Source: Actinoplanes regularis | GTDB lineage: Bacteria; Actinomycetota; Actinomycetes; Mycobacteriales; Micromonosporaceae | NCBI RefSeq assembly: GCF_900188005.1 | Contig: NZ_FZNR01000018.1 | Location: 62,001 to 126,000 of the forward strand | Length of the DNA: 64,000 bases | Reading direction: 5' to 3' | Part shown: positions 34,432-42,983 of the stretch, in pieces | How the letters are laid out: each line of letters begins with the position of its first letter | Numbering within the stretch: position 1 is the stretch's first letter | Position numbers and translations under genes: made by a program | Notes under the pieces: generated by a model | What the model was told of the DNA's origin: nothing | Database searches by the model: none | What the model saw: only the letters and a program-made list of their open reading frames with translations

Positions 34432-35847
34432 CTATGCCCTGACCCGGGCCGGGCCGAACCAGGTGTGCAGCGCCGGCTCGAGCGGCCCGTCCCCCTCGGC
34501 CCAGGCGATCACCCCGTCCGGCCGGACCAGCATCCGCCGAGCACCTTCGACCTTCTTGAGCTGGTCGTCGTAGCCCTCCACCTCGGCACCGACCAGCAGG
34601 CCACGACCGTCGGCGAGCTGGGTGGCCAGCTCCGGGGTGATCTGCTCGGGCCGGCCGTGCAGCCCGGCGATGCTGTGCGCGAGATAGGTGGTTCCGTCGG
34701 TGGTCGCGGCGAGATCCGCGACCACGCGGCGTAGCGCCCGGGCGTACGGATCGGGTCGCATGATCGCGATCTGTGCCCGGGTCCAGTCGAGTACTCGGGC
34801 TCCGACCGGGTGACGCTCGACCGTGTACGAGTCGAGCAGCCCCGCCGGCGCCCAGCCGCGCACCTCGGCGGCCAGCTTCCAGCCCAGGTTGACGGCGTCG
34901 CCGATCCCCAGGTTCAGCCCCTGCCCACCGAACGGCGAGTGCACGTGCGCGGCGTCCCCGGCGAGAAGCACCCGGCCTTTGCGGTACGTGGACGCCTGCC
35001 GCGCGTTGTCGGTGAAGCGCGTTGCGGTGAGCACCTTCCGGACGGTGACCTCGACACCCGTGACGTTGCGGATCGACCGCTGCAGCTCGGCGGCGCCGAT
35101 CTCCCCGCCCCGGTCGGCGGGCGCGCCGTCGAACTCCACGGTCAGGATCCGCCCGGGCGTCGGGCCGTGTGCGTAGACGCCGGTGCCGGTCGCGTTCCAC
35201 CCCGGGAGCAGGGACTCGGCGCCGTCCATCTCGACGATCGCCTGGTGCCCGGTGATCTCGGGATCGGTGCCCGGGAACTCGAAGCCGGCCGCTTTGCGGA
35301 CCACGCTGCGGCCACCGTCGGCGCCGACCAGCCAGCTCGAGGTGAGCACTCGCCCGTCGGCGAGCCGGACGCGTACCTGATCGGGATCCTGCTCCACACC
35401 GGTCACCTCGACACCGCGCCGGACCTCGACGCCCAGGCCGGCGACCCAGTCGGCCAGGATCCGCTCGATCTCGGGCTGCGGCACCATGGACACCGTGCCG
35501 GCCTGGCCGGTGGGTCCGGCGGCATCCGGATCGATCCGGTCGGCCTGGAGCATGATCCCGGCGAAGTGTCCCGCGAATCGCGGCGGTTTGGCGCCGGCCG
35601 GGATCCGGCCCTTCATGTACTCCAGCACCTGGAGCATCGCCCGCTCGTGGGCGGCCCGCAGCCGCGGCAGCAGGCCCCGCCGTTCGAACGCCTCGACGGT
35701 CGGCACGTTGACCGACCCGGCCTTGATCGTCAGGTCGGGCTCGGTCAGTCGCTCGGCCACGAGCACGGACACCCCGCGCAGCGCGAGCTCGCCGGCGACC
35801 ATCAGCCCGACCGGCCCCGCGCCGGCCACCACCACGTCGTAAGTCAT
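34432..35847 (-). CDS. FAD-dependent aromatic monooxygenase (PheA/TfdB type)
   Basis: A 471-residue flavoprotein hydroxylase. It has the FAD-binding Rossmann motif DVVVAGAGPVGLMVAGELA at the N-terminus, the DG-type motif LVGADGGRSVVRKAAG, and the GD motif LLAGDAAHVHSPFGGQGLNLGIGDA that closes FAD binding. A C-terminal thioredoxin-like remnant (LLVGAEVEGYDDQLKKVEGA ... RMLVRPDGVIAWA) completes it. Members hydroxylate phenols or polyketide antibiotics (rifampicin and tetracycline monooxygenases are relatives). The adjacent divergent TetR gene likely controls it. ATG 35847 was preferred over 35859 because the flavin motif follows at once. Confidence 0.9.
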   Translation of the reverse strand: MTYDVVVAGAGPVGLMVAGELALRGVSVLVAERLTEPDLTIKAGSVNVPTVEAFERRGLLPRLRAAHERAMLQVLEYMKGRIPAGAKPPRFAGHFAGIMLQADRIDPDAAGPTGQAGTVSMVPQPEIERILADWVAGLGVEVRRGVEVTGVEQDPDQVRVRLADGRVLTSSWLVGADGGRSVVRKAAGFEFPGTDPEITGHQAIVEMDGAESLLPGWNATGTGVYAHGPTPGRILTVEFDGAPADRGGEIGAAELQRSIRNVTGVEVTVRKVLTATRFTDNARQASTYRKGRVLLAGDAAHVHSPFGGQGLNLGIGDAVNLGWKLAAEVRGWAPAGLLDSYTVERHPVGARVLDWTRAQIAIMRPDPYARALRRVVADLAATTDGTTYLAHSIAGLHGRPEQITPELATQLADGRGLLVGAEVEGYDDQLKKVEGARRMLVRPDGVIAWAEGDGPLEPALHTWFGPARVRA

Positions 35848-35911
35848 GCGAGTCAGCATGGAGGAAAACTTTTTACCCGGTCAATATTTGAATCCGGTAT
35901 ACGATAGGCCG

Positions 35912-36562
35912 GTGACAGGGTTGCGCGAACGCAAGAAGCAGGAGACCCGGCAGCGCCTGGCCGACCTGGCGACGGCGATGTTCATCGAGCGGGGCTTCGA
36001 CAACGTCAGCGTGGCCGAGGTGGCCGAGGCCGCCGGAGTGTCCAAGGTGACCGTCTTCAACTACTTCCCGCGCAAGGAGGACCTGTTCTTCGACCGCACC
36101 CCCGAGTTCGCCGAGCTGCTGACCTCGGCGGTGCGCTCACGGGACGCGGAGACCACGCCGCTGGCCGCGATCCGCGAGCTGGTGCTCGGCCTGTTCGACG
36201 CGCGCCACCCGATGGCGGGCTTCGCCGAGGCGGCGCCGCTCTTCTGGAACGTCGTGCTCAACTCGCCGGCGCTGCGCGCCCGGGCCCGCGAAGCGGTCGA
36301 GGAGCTGGAAGCCCTGATGGCAACACTGTTCACCGAGGCGTACGGAGCGCCGGCCGCCCGGCTGACAGCGGCCCTCACGGTCGCGGCCTGGCGAACGGCG
36401 TATCTGACCGGTGTCCGCCGGGTGATGGCCGGCGAGCGGACGGACGATTTCCTCGCGGAGCAACGCGCGTGGACGGTCGAGTGCTTCGCGGCGGTCCCCG
36501 AGCCCGCTATCGCGGGGCGGCTCCCGGGTCCCGCACCGCACCGGCCCGGACAGCGGCCATGA
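35912..36562 (+). CDS. TetR family regulator, divergent from monooxygenase
   Basis: A 216-residue regulator. The HTH is residues about 5-55 (GLRERKKQETRQRLADLATA, VAEVAEAAGVSKVTVFNYFPRK), and the ligand-binding half ends in a proline-rich tail. The GTG at 35912 was chosen because MTGLRERKKQ is a standard TetR beginning; the longer frame starting at 35846 runs back over the monooxygenase start. The intergenic stretch holds TCAATATTTGA flanked by ACCCGG and ATCCGG, a plausible operator for both genes. Its 3' end overlaps the convergent TetR gene by 56 bases. Confidence 0.87.
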   Translation: MTGLRERKKQETRQRLADLATAMFIERGFDNVSVAEVAEAAGVSKVTVFNYFPRKEDLFFDRTPEFAELLTSAVRSRDAETTPLAAIRELVLGLFDARHPMAGFAEAAPLFWNVVLNSPALRARAREAVEELEALMATLFTEAYGAPAARLTAALTVAAWRTAYLTGVRRVMAGERTDDFLAEQRAWTVECFAAVPEPAIAGRLPGPAPHRPGQRP

Positions 36563-37133
36563 CGCGCGCCGCGCTGAGCCCCGCCAGGTCGTCGGTCACC
36601 GGTTCGCCGCTGACGTACATCCGGTAGTAGAACGGCGCGGCCAGCATGCGGATGACCTCGTCGGCGCAGGTGTCGGCCGGGATCTCGCCGCGCTCGACCG
36701 CCCGCTCGACGACGACGGCGGCCCGCCGGATCCGGGCCTGGATCGTCTCGGACAGCAGCAGGCGGGAGCCGGGCTCACGGATCGCGGTCATGATCAGGGC
36801 GTCCATCCACGGCCGGTGCACGGGGTGCCGGTGCAGTCCGACGATGATCCGGCCGACCGCGGCGAGATCGCTCTCGAGCGCACCGCTGTCCGGGATGGGC
36901 TGCTCCACGGTGATGTCGTTGACCAGGTCCTGGATCAGGCCGTCGAGGTTGCCCCAGCGCCGGTAGACCGTCGAGAGCGCGACGCCGGCGCGGGCGGCGA
37001 TCTGCTCGATCCGGGTGCCGGCGTACCCCTTCTCGGCGAGCTCCGCCATGGCGGCCTCGAGGACCGCCGCCCGGGTGCGCGCGGTCCGCCCTCCGGGCCG
37101 CCGCACTCCCTGCAAACGAGAATGGTCTTGCAT
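36507..37133 (-). CDS. TetR family regulator, divergent from hydrolase fusion
   Basis: A 208-residue regulator. Residues 20-65 form the HTH (AVLEAAMAELAEKGYAGTRI, IEQIAARAGVALSTVYRRWG). The C-terminal domain (HRHPVHRPWMDALIMTAIRE ... MLAAPFYYRMYVSGEPV) is of the TetR_C_11-like class often found in TetR proteins that sense small hydrophobic compounds. The start has an excellent AGGAGGAG site. It is divergent from the hydrolase-oxidoreductase gene; the inverted repeat CTAACG-N12-CGTTAG between them is the probable operator. Confidence 0.87.
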   Translation of the reverse strand: MQDHSRLQGVRRPGGRTARTRAAVLEAAMAELAEKGYAGTRIEQIAARAGVALSTVYRRWGNLDGLIQDLVNDITVEQPIPDSGALESDLAAVGRIIVGLHRHPVHRPWMDALIMTAIREPGSRLLLSETIQARIRRAAVVVERAVERGEIPADTCADEVIRMLAAPFYYRMYVSGEPVTDDLAGLSAARVMAAVRAGAVRDPGAAPR

Positions 37134-37163
37134 TAGCGATCTCCTCCTGTCAGGCTCGCCATG

Positions 37164-37187
37164 CTAACGCAAAGCGATTCCCGTTAG
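37164..37187. promoter_or_regulatory. TetR operator (predicted)
   Basis: CTAACG (37164-37169) and CGTTAG (37182-37187) are exact complements 12 bases apart, in the 67-base gap between the divergent TetR and hydrolase-fusion genes. The size and spacing fit a TetR dimer site. Confidence 0.6.
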
Positions 37188-37200
37188 GAGTGACTCCTTC

Positions 37201-38670
37201 ATGAGCTCGATCGAGGTCGCCCAGATCGCGCACCGGTTCGTCGACGTGAACGGCGTCCAGGTCTTCTACCGCGAGGCCGGGCCGCGCAACGCTCCGGTGC
37301 TCCTGCTGCTGCACGGATTTCCGTCCGCGTCCCACCAGTTCCGGCGCCTGTTCGACGTCCTCGGCACCCGGTACCGGCTGATCGCGCCGGACTACCCCGG
37401 CTTCGGGCACACCCGCGCGCCGGCGGACTTCGACTACACCTTCGACCGCCTCGCCGACGTCATCGAGGGCTTCGTCCGGGCGATCGGGCTGGACCGCTAC
37501 GCCCTCTACACCTTCGACTTCGGTGGTCCCGTCGGACTGCGCCTGGCCCAGCGCCGGCCGGAAGCCGTCGCCGGCCTGATCGTGCAGAACGCCAACGCGT
37601 ACGCCGAGGGGCTCTCCGACCTCGCCCAGGGCATGGTCGCCAACCGGCCCGGGGTCGACGGCGCCGAGGATCGGGTCCGGGAGATCCTGGTGCTGCCGGT
37701 GACCCGTGGCCAGTACGAGGACGGCACCACCGACCCGGCCCTGGTCTCCCCGGACAACTGGACCCTCGACCAGCACTTCCTCGACCAGCCCGGCCGCAAG
37801 CAGGCCCAGGTGTCACTGGCGCTCGACTACCACTCCAACGTCGCGCTGTACCCGCGGTGGCAGCGGTGGCTGGCCGAGCACCGCCCGCCCGCGCTGATCC
37901 TGTGGGGCCGCAACGACGCCTTCTTCCCCGAGGCGGGTGCGCACGCGTACCGGCGCGACCTGCCCGACGCCGAGGTGCACGTCTTCGACACCGGCCATTT
38001 CGCGCTGGAGGAGCGGTTGCCCGAGATCGCGCCGCTGATCGGCGACTTCCTCACCCGTACCTGGAAAGGGCCTTGCTTGAAGCTCGCGGTCATCGGCGCG
38101 TCCGGCAACCTCGGCGGCGCGGCCGTCCGCGAGGCGGAGGCTCGGGGCCATCGGGTCACCGCCTTGCGCCGTGCCGATGTGGACGTGACCGATCCCGCCG
38201 CGATCGAGCGGGCCGTCGCCGGGCACGACGCGGTGATCGTCTCCGTCAAGGGGCCCGACCGGCTCGTACCGCGCGCCGCGCGGGCCCTGCTGGAGGCGTT
38301 GCCGTCGAGCGGCGTACCCCGGCTGATCTTCCTCGGTGGCGGTGGCAGCCTCACCTCGCCGTCGGGGCAGCGGTTCGTCGACCTGCCGGCGTTCCCCGCG
38401 CAGTACCGGGAGACCGCGCTGGACCAGGCCGCGGCGCTGGACCTGCTCCGCGCCGCCGGAGCGGCGGTCGAATGGACCTACGTCAGCCCGCCGCCCGTGC
38501 ACCTGGTGCCCGGCGACAAGACCGGCGAGTATCGGGCCGAGGCCCAGGACAGCCCGGTTCTGGACGCCACCGGCGAATCCCGGGTCACCGTCGGTGACTA
38601 CGCGTCGGCCGTCATCGACGCGGCCGAGCGGCGCACCTTCGTACGGCAGCGGTTCACCGTCGGGTACTGA
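37201..38670 (+). CDS. alpha/beta-hydrolase fused to NAD(P)-binding oxidoreductase
   Basis: A 489-residue two-domain protein. Residues 1-290 are an alpha/beta hydrolase of the epoxide hydrolase/dehalogenase type: LLLHGFPSASHQF (oxyanion HG), FDFGGPVGLRLA with an Asp nucleophile, LILWGRNDAFFP (acid) and DTGHFALEE (His). Residues 293-489 are an atypical short-chain (YwnB/NmrA-like) reductase: KLAVIGASGNLGGAAVREA, LIFLGGGGSL, WTYVSPPP. The joint has the signature of two separate genes: AAAGGG followed by TTGA at 38077, where TTG would start the second gene and TGA in another frame would end the first. A one-base change may have fused them, or the fusion is a sequence error. Divergent TetR gene likely regulates it. 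Confidence 0.85.
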   Translation: MSSIEVAQIAHRFVDVNGVQVFYREAGPRNAPVLLLLHGFPSASHQFRRLFDVLGTRYRLIAPDYPGFGHTRAPADFDYTFDRLADVIEGFVRAIGLDRYALYTFDFGGPVGLRLAQRRPEAVAGLIVQNANAYAEGLSDLAQGMVANRPGVDGAEDRVREILVLPVTRGQYEDGTTDPALVSPDNWTLDQHFLDQPGRKQAQVSLALDYHSNVALYPRWQRWLAEHRPPALILWGRNDAFFPEAGAHAYRRDLPDAEVHVFDTGHFALEERLPEIAPLIGDFLTRTWKGPCLKLAVIGASGNLGGAAVREAEARGHRVTALRRADVDVTDPAAIERAVAGHDAVIVSVKGPDRLVPRAARALLEALPSSGVPRLIFLGGGGSLTSPSGQRFVDLPAFPAQYRETALDQAAALDLLRAAGAAVEWTYVSPPPVHLVPGDKTGEYRAEAQDSPVLDATGESRVTVGDYASAVIDAAERRTFVRQRFTVGY

Positions 38671-38683
38671 CGTCCCGGGGCGG

Positions 38684-39139
38684 TCAGGACAGGTTGGCGG
38701 CGTCGAGGGCGGACTGCAGCGACCGCAGGTAGCCGTCGCTGGTGACGGTGGCGCCGGAGACGGTGTCGATCTCCGCGTTCTGCGCCTGCAGCGTCTCCCG
38801 GGTGAGGATCGGCAGCGCGTAGGCGTTGATCTCCTGGTCCCGGCCGTTGTCGTTCGGGTAGACCGGCACCCGCACGTCGGTGATCTTGCCGTTGGTGACG
38901 GTGATGCTGACCTGGACGTCGCCCCAGCGGGTGGCGGCGGTCGATCCGGTGTAGGTCTTCGCACCCGAACCCGAGGTCGACCCGGTCGAACTCGAAGGGC
39001 TCGGGGTGGCCGGCCCATCGCTGTCCGGCACGGCGACCGCGGCCACGCTGCCGACCCCGCCACCGGTGCTGGTGCGGTAGGAGAAGAGCAGTACCAGGGC
39101 GACGACCGTGGAGAACAGCCACAGGGTGATCTTGCGCAT
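38684..39139 (-). CDS. FMN-binding domain protein, membrane anchored
   Basis: A 151-residue protein: N-terminal membrane anchor (TLWLFSTVVALVLLF), Ser/Thr/Pro linker, and FMN_bind domain (about 60-150) with RWGDVQVSITVTNGKITDV and the flavinylation motif TVSGATVTSDGY. Its second Thr is the usual attachment point for covalent FMN, added by ApbE/Ftp transferase. It follows the ferric reductase-like gene by 18 bases and is surely cotranscribed. Together they resemble the extracytosolic flavin electron-transfer pairs described in Gram-positive bacteria. No ApbE-type gene is visible in the window. Confidence 0.88.
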   Translation of the reverse strand: MRKITLWLFSTVVALVLLFSYRTSTGGGVGSVAAVAVPDSDGPATPSPSSSTGSTSGSGAKTYTGSTAATRWGDVQVSITVTNGKITDVRVPVYPNDNGRDQEINAYALPILTRETLQAQNAEIDTVSGATVTSDGYLRSLQSALDAANLS

Positions 39140-39157
39140 GACGGGGGCCCTTCTCGG

Positions 39158-40555
39158 TTACCAGGAGAACAGTTCGGTGTGCAGGTTCTCGGGCGCGACA
39201 CCGGCCTCGCGGGCGGCGGTGCGGGCGGCCTTCGTCCAGGCCTCCGGCCCGCAGACATAGACCTGGGAGTACGCGATCCAGGGCGCCAGCCGCCCCAGGG
39301 CCACGGCGTCGCCCTGCTCGGCGGACCGGGCGGGCAGCCACGACGGCCGGTCCGCCCGGCGGCCGAGCAGGTAGATCACCCGGACGCCCCGCTCGGCGGC
39401 GAACCACTGCAGCTCGGCGCGGAAGGCGATCTCGTCCTCGCCGCGGGCCCGGTAGATCAGGGTGGCCTCGCCCGGCGCGTACGGAAGCTCGCCGAGCAGC
39501 GACAGCAGCGGGGTGACCCCGATCCCGCAGGCCAGCATCACCACCGGGCCGCCCCGGTAGGTCTCGCCGGTGAGCTTGCCGTACGGGCCCTCGATCAGCG
39601 CCCGGGTGCCCGGCTCGAGCGCGGCGATCCGGGCGCCGGCGTCGCCGAGATCCTTCACGGTGATCCGCAGTTCGTGGCCGTACGGGGTGGCCGACAGCGA
39701 GTAGGGGTGGGCGCGCGTCCAGCCCGGGCCGTCGAGGAACCGCCACTGGAAGAACTGCCCGGCGCGCACCGGCAGCCGGCCGAGGTCACGGCCGGTCAGA
39801 TAGACCGAGGTCAGGCCGGGTCCCTCCGGCACCACGCGGTCGACCACCAGGCGGTGCCGCAGGCTGCGCCACGCCGGCAGCCCGATCCGGTAGGCGAGGA
39901 CCGCGCCGGCCGACACCGCATACAGCGTCCACCAGTACGCGGTGGCGGCCCTGCTGGCGAGGAAGTCGGCACCGGTCCACAGCTGGTGCGGCAGCGCCAG
40001 GCCGACGCCGGCGTACGCGTAGAGGTGCAGCAGGTGCCAGGCTTCGTAGCGCAGCCTGCGCCGCGCGACCCGGATCGAGGTGACCACGACCATGGTCAGG
40101 GCCAGGGTGCCGGCGGTCGCGAGCAGCATGCCCGGGTAGGTCCAGATCATCTCCCACAGCTCGCCGAGCAAGCCCGGGGAGTCCGCGCCGGTGTAGCCGG
40201 CGGTGATCAGCACGATGTGCGCGACCATCAGCCAGAACGACGCGAAGCCGGTCCAGCGGTGCCAGCGGGCGAGCCGGTCCTGACCGAACGCCCGCTCCAC
40301 CATCGGGATCCGGGACATCAGCAGCACCTGCAGCAACAGCAGGTCGGACGCCCAGAGCCCGGTGAGCCGCCCGGCCGCCGTGACCATGGCGGCGCCACCG
40401 GAGGTGATCTGCTGGACCCCGCCGTTGCCGACCCACAGCGCGGTGACGATCAGCAGGGTGACGCCGGCCGTCACGCCGCCCGCGTCCGGCCACCAGCGCG
40501 GGGTGGCCGGCAGCCGGTCACCGGCGGCGGGAGCGGGAAGGGCTGTCGTAGTCAT
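39158..40555 (-). CDS. ferric reductase-like transmembrane flavoreductase
   Basis: A 465-residue membrane electron-transfer protein. Six helices (about residues 25-240) form a ferric reductase-type heme domain; paired His are present in RWHRWTGFASFWLMVAHIVL and YEAWHLLHLYAYAGVGLALPHQLW. The cytosolic part has an FAD-binding barrel (about 255-345, FFQWRFLDGPGWTRAHPYSLSAT) and an NAD(P)-binding domain (PVVMLACGIGVTPLLSLLGE, VYVCGPEAW). It likely moves electrons from NAD(P)H across the membrane to the FMN-binding partner encoded next. ATG 40555 was chosen over 40570 for its normal N-terminus. Confidence 0.9.
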   Translation of the reverse strand: MTTTALPAPAAGDRLPATPRWWPDAGGVTAGVTLLIVTALWVGNGGVQQITSGGAAMVTAAGRLTGLWASDLLLLQVLLMSRIPMVERAFGQDRLARWHRWTGFASFWLMVAHIVLITAGYTGADSPGLLGELWEMIWTYPGMLLATAGTLALTMVVVTSIRVARRRLRYEAWHLLHLYAYAGVGLALPHQLWTGADFLASRAATAYWWTLYAVSAGAVLAYRIGLPAWRSLRHRLVVDRVVPEGPGLTSVYLTGRDLGRLPVRAGQFFQWRFLDGPGWTRAHPYSLSATPYGHELRITVKDLGDAGARIAALEPGTRALIEGPYGKLTGETYRGGPVVMLACGIGVTPLLSLLGELPYAPGEATLIYRARGEDEIAFRAELQWFAAERGVRVIYLLGRRADRPSWLPARSAEQGDAVALGRLAPWIAYSQVYVCGPEAWTKAARTAAREAGVAPENLHTELFSW

Positions 40556-40611
40556 GCCCCCAAAGATCAAGCGGCATGCTGAGAATTCGAGGCGTCAGCC
40601 CTGTGCCCGAC

Positions 40612-41523
40612 CTATGCGGTCCCTGTGAGCTCGGCGGCCGCCAGGTGACGATGCAGGAAGGCCGCGGCCGCGTCGGCGGCGCGGCTGACATACGGCTCGA
40701 CGTCGTAGAAGTCGATGTGCCGCTCGGCGTCGAACCAGTGGATCTCCTTCGGCCCGGTCGCATCGTCGTGGACGGCCTCGGCGAGCTCCGGCGCGCAGTA
40801 GGCGTCGATCCGGCCGTGCACCACCAGCAGCGGGGTGTCACCGAGCAACGGCGCCGCCCCGAGCGCGTCGAACGTCATGAGCGAGTGCAGGGATCCGTAG
40901 GTGACCCGGTTCTCCCAGTGCGCGGCGGCGGAGCGATCGGTGCCGTAGTAGGCGAACGGCTCGTCGCCGCCCATGGCCGCGGTCGCGCCGCCGGGAGCGA
41001 CCGCGGGCAGCTCCTCGTCGTAGCGCTCGATGAAGGAGGCGAGCGCCCGGCGATAGCCGCCGGGGTCGTTCGCGGCGAAACGGGCCGGGCTGTTGTACGC
41101 GCCCGCGATGCCCACGACCGCGCGGATCCTCGGGTCGGTGGCGGCCGCCCGGACCGCGTAGCCGCCCCCGAGACAGATTCCGGCGATCCCGATCCGGGTG
41201 GCGTCCACGGCCGGGTGCGCGGCGAGCAGGCTCACCGCGGCCCGCAGATCGGCGAGTTTGCCCTGGCTGTCCTCGTGCGCGCGACGGCCGCCGCTCTCAC
41301 CGAAACCGCGGTGGTCGAGGGCGAGCGTGGTCAGGCCGCGCTCGTGCAGCCGCGCCGCGTACGTACCGGTCACCTGTTCCTTGACGCCGGTGAACGGCCC
41401 GGTCAGCACGACGGCGGGCGCCCCGGGCGCGGCCACCGCCAGGCTGCCGACCAGCTCGACGCCGCCGGCGGTGAAGGTGACCCGCTCGGCACCGGTACGG
41501 ATCTGGAGTTGTTGCTCGGACAT
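40612..41523 (-). CDS. alpha/beta-hydrolase, dienelactone hydrolase-like
   Basis: A 303-residue cytoplasmic hydrolase. The nucleophile elbow is GIAGICLGGGYAV, with Cys instead of Ser as in dienelactone hydrolases. LALDHRGFGESGG lies before it, Asp in LLVVHGRIDAYCAP, and His in WFDAERHIDFYD. An XynC/DLH-type enzyme acting on small lactones or esters is likely. It is transcribed in the same direction as the ferric-reductase pair but 56 bases before it, with no strong terminator between them, so it could head that operon. Divergent from the GNAT gene. Confidence 0.85.
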   Translation of the reverse strand: MSEQQLQIRTGAERVTFTAGGVELVGSLAVAAPGAPAVVLTGPFTGVKEQVTGTYAARLHERGLTTLALDHRGFGESGGRRAHEDSQGKLADLRAAVSLLAAHPAVDATRIGIAGICLGGGYAVRAAATDPRIRAVVGIAGAYNSPARFAANDPGGYRRALASFIERYDEELPAVAPGGATAAMGGDEPFAYYGTDRSAAAHWENRVTYGSLHSLMTFDALGAAPLLGDTPLLVVHGRIDAYCAPELAEAVHDDATGPKEIHWFDAERHIDFYDVEPYVSRAADAAAAFLHRHLAAAELTGTA

Positions 41524-41636
41524 GCCCCCGCGTTCCTTTCGACGTCCATCGTTGGCTCGACGCTAATCCGCGGCGCGCTCGCCGGCCAGCGCACTATTCG
41601 GATGCGGGCGCCGGGCCGTCTGACGAGAATCGCGGC

Positions 41637-42143
41637 GTGTACGTACGATCAGCTCGCCTGGAAGACCTGCCCGCCCTGCGGGACATCGAGCGCGCCGCCG
41701 GGCAACCGTTCCGGGAGATCGGCATGCCCGAGATCGCCGAGGACGAGCCGCCCTCGCTCGAGGTGCTCGCCGGATACCAGCGGGCCGGGCGCGCCTGGGT
41801 GGCGCTCGACCCGAGCGGCGTTCCCGTCGGCTACCTCATCGCCGAGCCGGTCGACGGCAACCTCCACATCGAGCAGGTGTCGGTCGATCCCCGCTGGGCA
41901 CGCCGGCGGATCGGCCGACGGCTGATCGAGCACCTGGCGGAACACGCCCGGGCCGCCGGCGTGCCGGCGCTGACCCTCACGACCTTCGCCGACGTGCCGT
42001 GGAACGCGCCGTACTACCGTCGGTGCGGCTTCGCCGTCCTCGACGACGAGGCGCTCACCCCGGGCCTGCGTTCGATCTGCGAGGAGGAGGCCGTACGTGG
42101 GCTCACCCGCTGGCCGCGCGTCTGCATGAGACGAGGGTTGTGA
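41637..42143 (+). CDS. GNAT family N-acetyltransferase
   Basis: A 168-residue acetyltransferase: VRSARLEDLPALRDIERAAG start, PVGYLIAEPVDGNLHIEQVS (beta strands), VDPRWARRRIGRRLIEHL (acetyl-CoA pyrophosphate loop, R/Q-x-x-G-x-G/A-like) and APYYRRCGFAVLDDEALTP. Complete GNAT core with a GTG start. The family acetylates amino groups of metabolites, proteins or antibiotics; no substrate clue. Followed by a long hairpin that separates it from the convergent DUF4360 gene. Confidence 0.88.
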   Translation: MYVRSARLEDLPALRDIERAAGQPFREIGMPEIAEDEPPSLEVLAGYQRAGRAWVALDPSGVPVGYLIAEPVDGNLHIEQVSVDPRWARRRIGRRLIEHLAEHARAAGVPALTLTTFADVPWNAPYYRRCGFAVLDDEALTPGLRSICEEEAVRGLTRWPRVCMRRGL

Positions 42144-42171
42144 ACCCGGGCGTCGAGTCGGCGGAACGGCG

Positions 42172-42258
42172 CTGAGCGTGCCGCCGGCCGGTTCCGTTTC
42201 CCCTCGACCGCCGGAACCCAGCGGCCGAGGGGAAACGGAAGGCCGTCGGCACGCTCAG
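42172..42258. terminator. long bidirectional hairpin
   Basis: About 35 bases from CTGAGCGTGCCG to TTTCCCCTCG (42172-42206) pair imperfectly with the matching complement up to CACGCTCAG (42258). It lies between convergent genes, so it most likely ends transcription in both directions. Its length is unusual for a terminator. Confidence 0.7.
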
Positions 42259-42278
42259 TGCCGTGATATCGGATCGAG

Positions 42279-42929
42279 CTAGTTCGGACACCGCTTCCAG
42301 GCGAAGTGGTAGACCGTCTCGATGCTGCCGTCGGTGGAGTCCATCGTCAGGTAGCTGACGTCGGTCGAGGTGCCCTTGGCGACCCGCAACTCGGTATTGA
42401 TGTTGAGGTTGCGCATCTCGCCGCAGGGGTGGAAGACCTGCGCCGCGATGGGCACGTCATCGGTGGCGATCCAGTTGTCGTCGAGGGGCGCCGTGATGGG
42501 GTGGTTCACGTAGGTGCCCTGGGTCATGCCCTGGAAGTAGTAGTTGGCACGCTGCTGGGCGACGGCCCCGCGCTGCAGGAATCCGTAGCCGCGGTAGTCC
42601 ACCTTGGCGATCGCGAAGGTGAAGCCCTGCGGAACGTGGACCAGCACGTTGAGCTGGCAGTTCTTCCGGTTCTCGGTCACCGGGATGCCGGGGCCGGCCT
42701 GAGCCAGGTATTCGCTATAGATGGCCGTGAATGCCTTATTGTCGGGCGAGACGGCTACCGCGGCGGTTCCTGGCGCGCAGCCCGAGCCTGCCATGGCGAC
42801 GAGATCGATAACGATGTGATCGGTCGGCGGATCGTCCAGAATGCTACGAGCGGAGGCGGGCGACGCGGCGACCAGTAACGATGCGAGGAATGCGAGCGCG
42901 ATGAAACCGCGCGGTAAAACTTTTTTCAC
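42279..42929 (-). CDS. secreted DUF4360 family protein
   Basis: A 216-residue exported protein. Signal peptide, residues 1-27 (KKVLPRGFIALAFLASLL). The DUF4360 body opens with GSGCAPGTAAVAVSPDNKAF and contains ENRKNCQLNVLVHVPQGFTFAI and YRGYGFLQRGA, with conserved Cys pairs (GCAPG, NCQL, HPCGE, final RCPN). The family is known from fungi and actinobacteria as small secreted Cys-rich proteins without an assigned activity. GTG at 42929 with GAGGGGG upstream is preferred to the ATG at 42983. Divergent paralog at 43379. Confidence 0.87.
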   Translation of the reverse strand: MKKVLPRGFIALAFLASLLVAASPASARSILDDPPTDHIVIDLVAMAGSGCAPGTAAVAVSPDNKAFTAIYSEYLAQAGPGIPVTENRKNCQLNVLVHVPQGFTFAIAKVDYRGYGFLQRGAVAQQRANYYFQGMTQGTYVNHPITAPLDDNWIATDDVPIAAQVFHPCGEMRNLNINTELRVAKGTSTDVSYLTMDSTDGSIETVYHFAWKRCPN

Positions 42930-42983
42930 TGAGACCCCCTCAATGTCGCGGACTTGGGGCGTCACGTTATTGACGGTCGTCAA

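Noticed and set aside
34432..36562. A biosynthetic gene cluster around the monooxygenase and TetR genes
   Set aside because: No polyketide synthase, NRPS, terpene or RiPP core enzyme is present anywhere in the window.
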